Shown one piece after another: positions 33,746-34,592 of a stretch of 34,592 nucleotides of DNA (positions within the stretch are counted from its first letter, which is position 1; each line of letters begins with the position of its first letter). Below the pieces are notes generated by a model. It did not search any database and was not told the DNA's origin. It saw nothing but the letters and a program-made list of their open reading frames with translations. The translations under genes and the position numbers were made by a program. The DNA comes from Lachnospiraceae bacterium. GTDB lineage: Bacteria; Bacillota; Clostridia; Lachnospirales; Lachnospiraceae. Location: assembly GCA_021205305.1 (NCBI GenBank), contig JAJPXU010000031.1, positions 1 through 34,592 of the forward strand, given 5' to 3'.

Positions 33746-34432
33746 ATGCATTCAGAGCAAAACGAAAAAATTGCAAAGGTACTTGGAATCACAGGCGGGG
33801 TCGGCGCCGGAAAGAGTACCATTCTTTCCTATTTAAGGGAACAGTATGGTGCCTGTATTCTGGAGGCGGATAAAGTCGGCCATCAGGTACAGCAGCCGGG
33901 CGAAGCGTGCTGGGAGCAAATCAAAGAAAAATTTGGTGCAGAAATTCTAAAGGAGAATGGAACGATTGACCGGGAACGGCTCGGAGCGGTAGTGTATGCA
34001 GACCGCGATAAAATGGAACAGCTGAACGCGATCGTGCATCCGGCGGTGAAAACGCGGATTCTCGAAGAAATTGATGTCTTTCGTTCCAGACTATCGGTTT
34101 CATCGGAGAAAGCACTGGTTTCTGAGTGTAAAACGCAGAAATTTCCTGTCCTGGTTATTGAAGCAGCTTTGCTTTTGGAAGACCATTACGATGCGTTTTG
34201 CGATGAGGTCTGGTACGTTTACGCGGATGAGGAAACCCGGACGAGACGTTTGATGAAATCCCGTGGTTATTCCAGGGAAAAGATTCGGCAGATTATGCAC
34301 AACCAGCTGAGCGAGGAGGAATTCCGCCGCCGCTGCCAGGCGGTGATTGATAACAGTGGTGAAGATATGGCGCATATCTGCGCGCAGATCGATGAAAGAA
34401 TAAAATGTTTCTTAGAAGAAAAAGATAATTGA
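33746..34432 (+). CDS. coaE: Dephospho-CoA kinase
   Basis: The ATG at 33746 is chosen because the kinase fold starts there (GITGGVGAGKSTILSYL, P-loop 17-25) and an AGGGAGG site lies upstream; the frame is open further but overlaps polA. 228 aa, slightly longer than usual (~200). LEADKVGHQVQQPGEACW holds the conserved Asp for substrate binding; NAIVHPAVK, LVIEAALLLE, EVWYVYADEETRTRRL and the lid MKSRGYSREKIRQIM all fit. The extra length is a polar loop near 113-130 (SRLSVSSEKALVSECKTQ). It phosphorylates dephospho-CoA, the last step of coenzyme A synthesis. polA-coaE adjacency is a common gram-positive arrangement. Confidence 0.95.
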   Translation: MHSEQNEKIAKVLGITGGVGAGKSTILSYLREQYGACILEADKVGHQVQQPGEACWEQIKEKFGAEILKENGTIDRERLGAVVYADRDKMEQLNAIVHPAVKTRILEEIDVFRSRLSVSSEKALVSECKTQKFPVLVIEAALLLEDHYDAFCDEVWYVYADEETRTRRLMKSRGYSREKIRQIMHNQLSEEEFRRRCQAVIDNSGEDMAHICAQIDERIKCFLEEKDN

Positions 34433-34486
34433 TTGTTCCCGTATTTTGTGGTAGTATGCAAAAGTCTTGGGTATATTTTGTAACAG

Positions 34487-34550
34487 TTCAGAACAGCATC
34501 GAAATGAAAAGACAGGTGCGAAGCGTAGATCTGCGAGCTGCTGTTCTGAA
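34487..34550. repeat. Inverted-repeat element after coaE
   Basis: TTCAGAACAGCA (34487-34498) pairs perfectly with TGCTGTTCTGAA (34539-34550), enclosing 40 bases that include AAATGAAAAGACAG, also found after carB. The right arm with its flank (CTGCTGTTCTGAATGA) recurs at about 7468. It is a dispersed intergenic repeat. Confidence 0.65.
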
Positions 34551-34564
34551 TGAAAAACCCAATC

Positions 34565-34581
34565 CCCCAGCTATGCTGGGG
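34565..34581. terminator. Short GC hairpin near the window end
   Basis: CCCCAGC, TAT, GCTGGGG make a perfect 7-bp stem. It lies about 130 bases past coaE with no T-run inside the window, so it is only a possible terminator or part of the adjoining repeat. Confidence 0.4.
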
Positions 34582-34592
34582 AGAATAGAGTA

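Noticed and set aside
1-34592. CRISPR array
   Set aside because: No direct repeats with regular unique spacers were seen. The 15-bp array at 16418 has no spacers of CRISPR size.
1-34592. tRNA, rRNA or tmRNA genes
   Set aside because: No cloverleaf with the usual GGTTCGA-type arm or rRNA motif was recognised on either strand.

Overview
The window looks like a chromosomal segment of a gut-type Bacillota, most likely a Lachnospiraceae-like clostridium. The grounds are AGGAGG-type ribosome binding sites, mid-range base composition, two divergent GH78 alpha-rhamnosidases beside an AraC/cupin regulator, a SpoIIE-type PP2C phosphatase, a DUF6062 protein and a gram-positive style promoter (TTGACA-N17-TATAAT). 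No rRNA, tRNA, CRISPR array or intact transposase was found. The family assignments come from motif reading and not from searches.

Layout. (1) 1-3.9 kb: a tight same-strand run made of the end of an acidic PDZ-domain protein, a two-membrane-span protein with Rossmann-like domains and a C-terminal RyR domain, and a Sel1-repeat protein. I do not recognise this as a named system; it is the best candidate for something undescribed. (2) 3.9-16.4 kb: a plant cell wall/pectin sugar locus with a parallel beta-helix protein, an AraC regulator, an esterase and two GH78 rhamnosidases. It is interleaved with decay products: a half M18 aminopeptidase, a DUF554 gene cut short at a palindromic repeat, a GH3 beta-glucosidase with two amber codons and no 3' end, and a possible GH2 start. 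(3) 16.4-19.5 kb: a DUF234-type AAA ATPase behind a 15-bp tandem repeat, then a convergent RlmI-like rRNA methyltransferase. (4) 19.5-24.4 kb: an apparent signalling operon of a MATE transporter fused to an RsbW-like ATPase domain, a SAM methyltransferase and a HAMP-PP2C phosphatase. It follows a promoter and the C-terminal ghost of a second PP2C phosphatase. (5) 24.6-28.1 kb: carB alone, with a terminator inside its leader. (6) 28.3-30.2 kb: minus-strand genes for a Gly-rich membrane protein, a frameshifted small protein and a DUF6062 protein. (7) 30.5-34.4 kb: a zinc-finger anti-sigma-like protein, polA and coaE, closely packed.

A second theme is repeats. Several small palindromic element families occur more than once. 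One has a constant core (ATCGC-TTC-GCGAT) and variable but self-complementary arms. It sits in-frame inside a rhamnosidase, at the break point of the DUF554 gene, and inside a composite element bounded by a 22-bp direct repeat at the end of the PP2C gene. Local decay and element activity seem linked.
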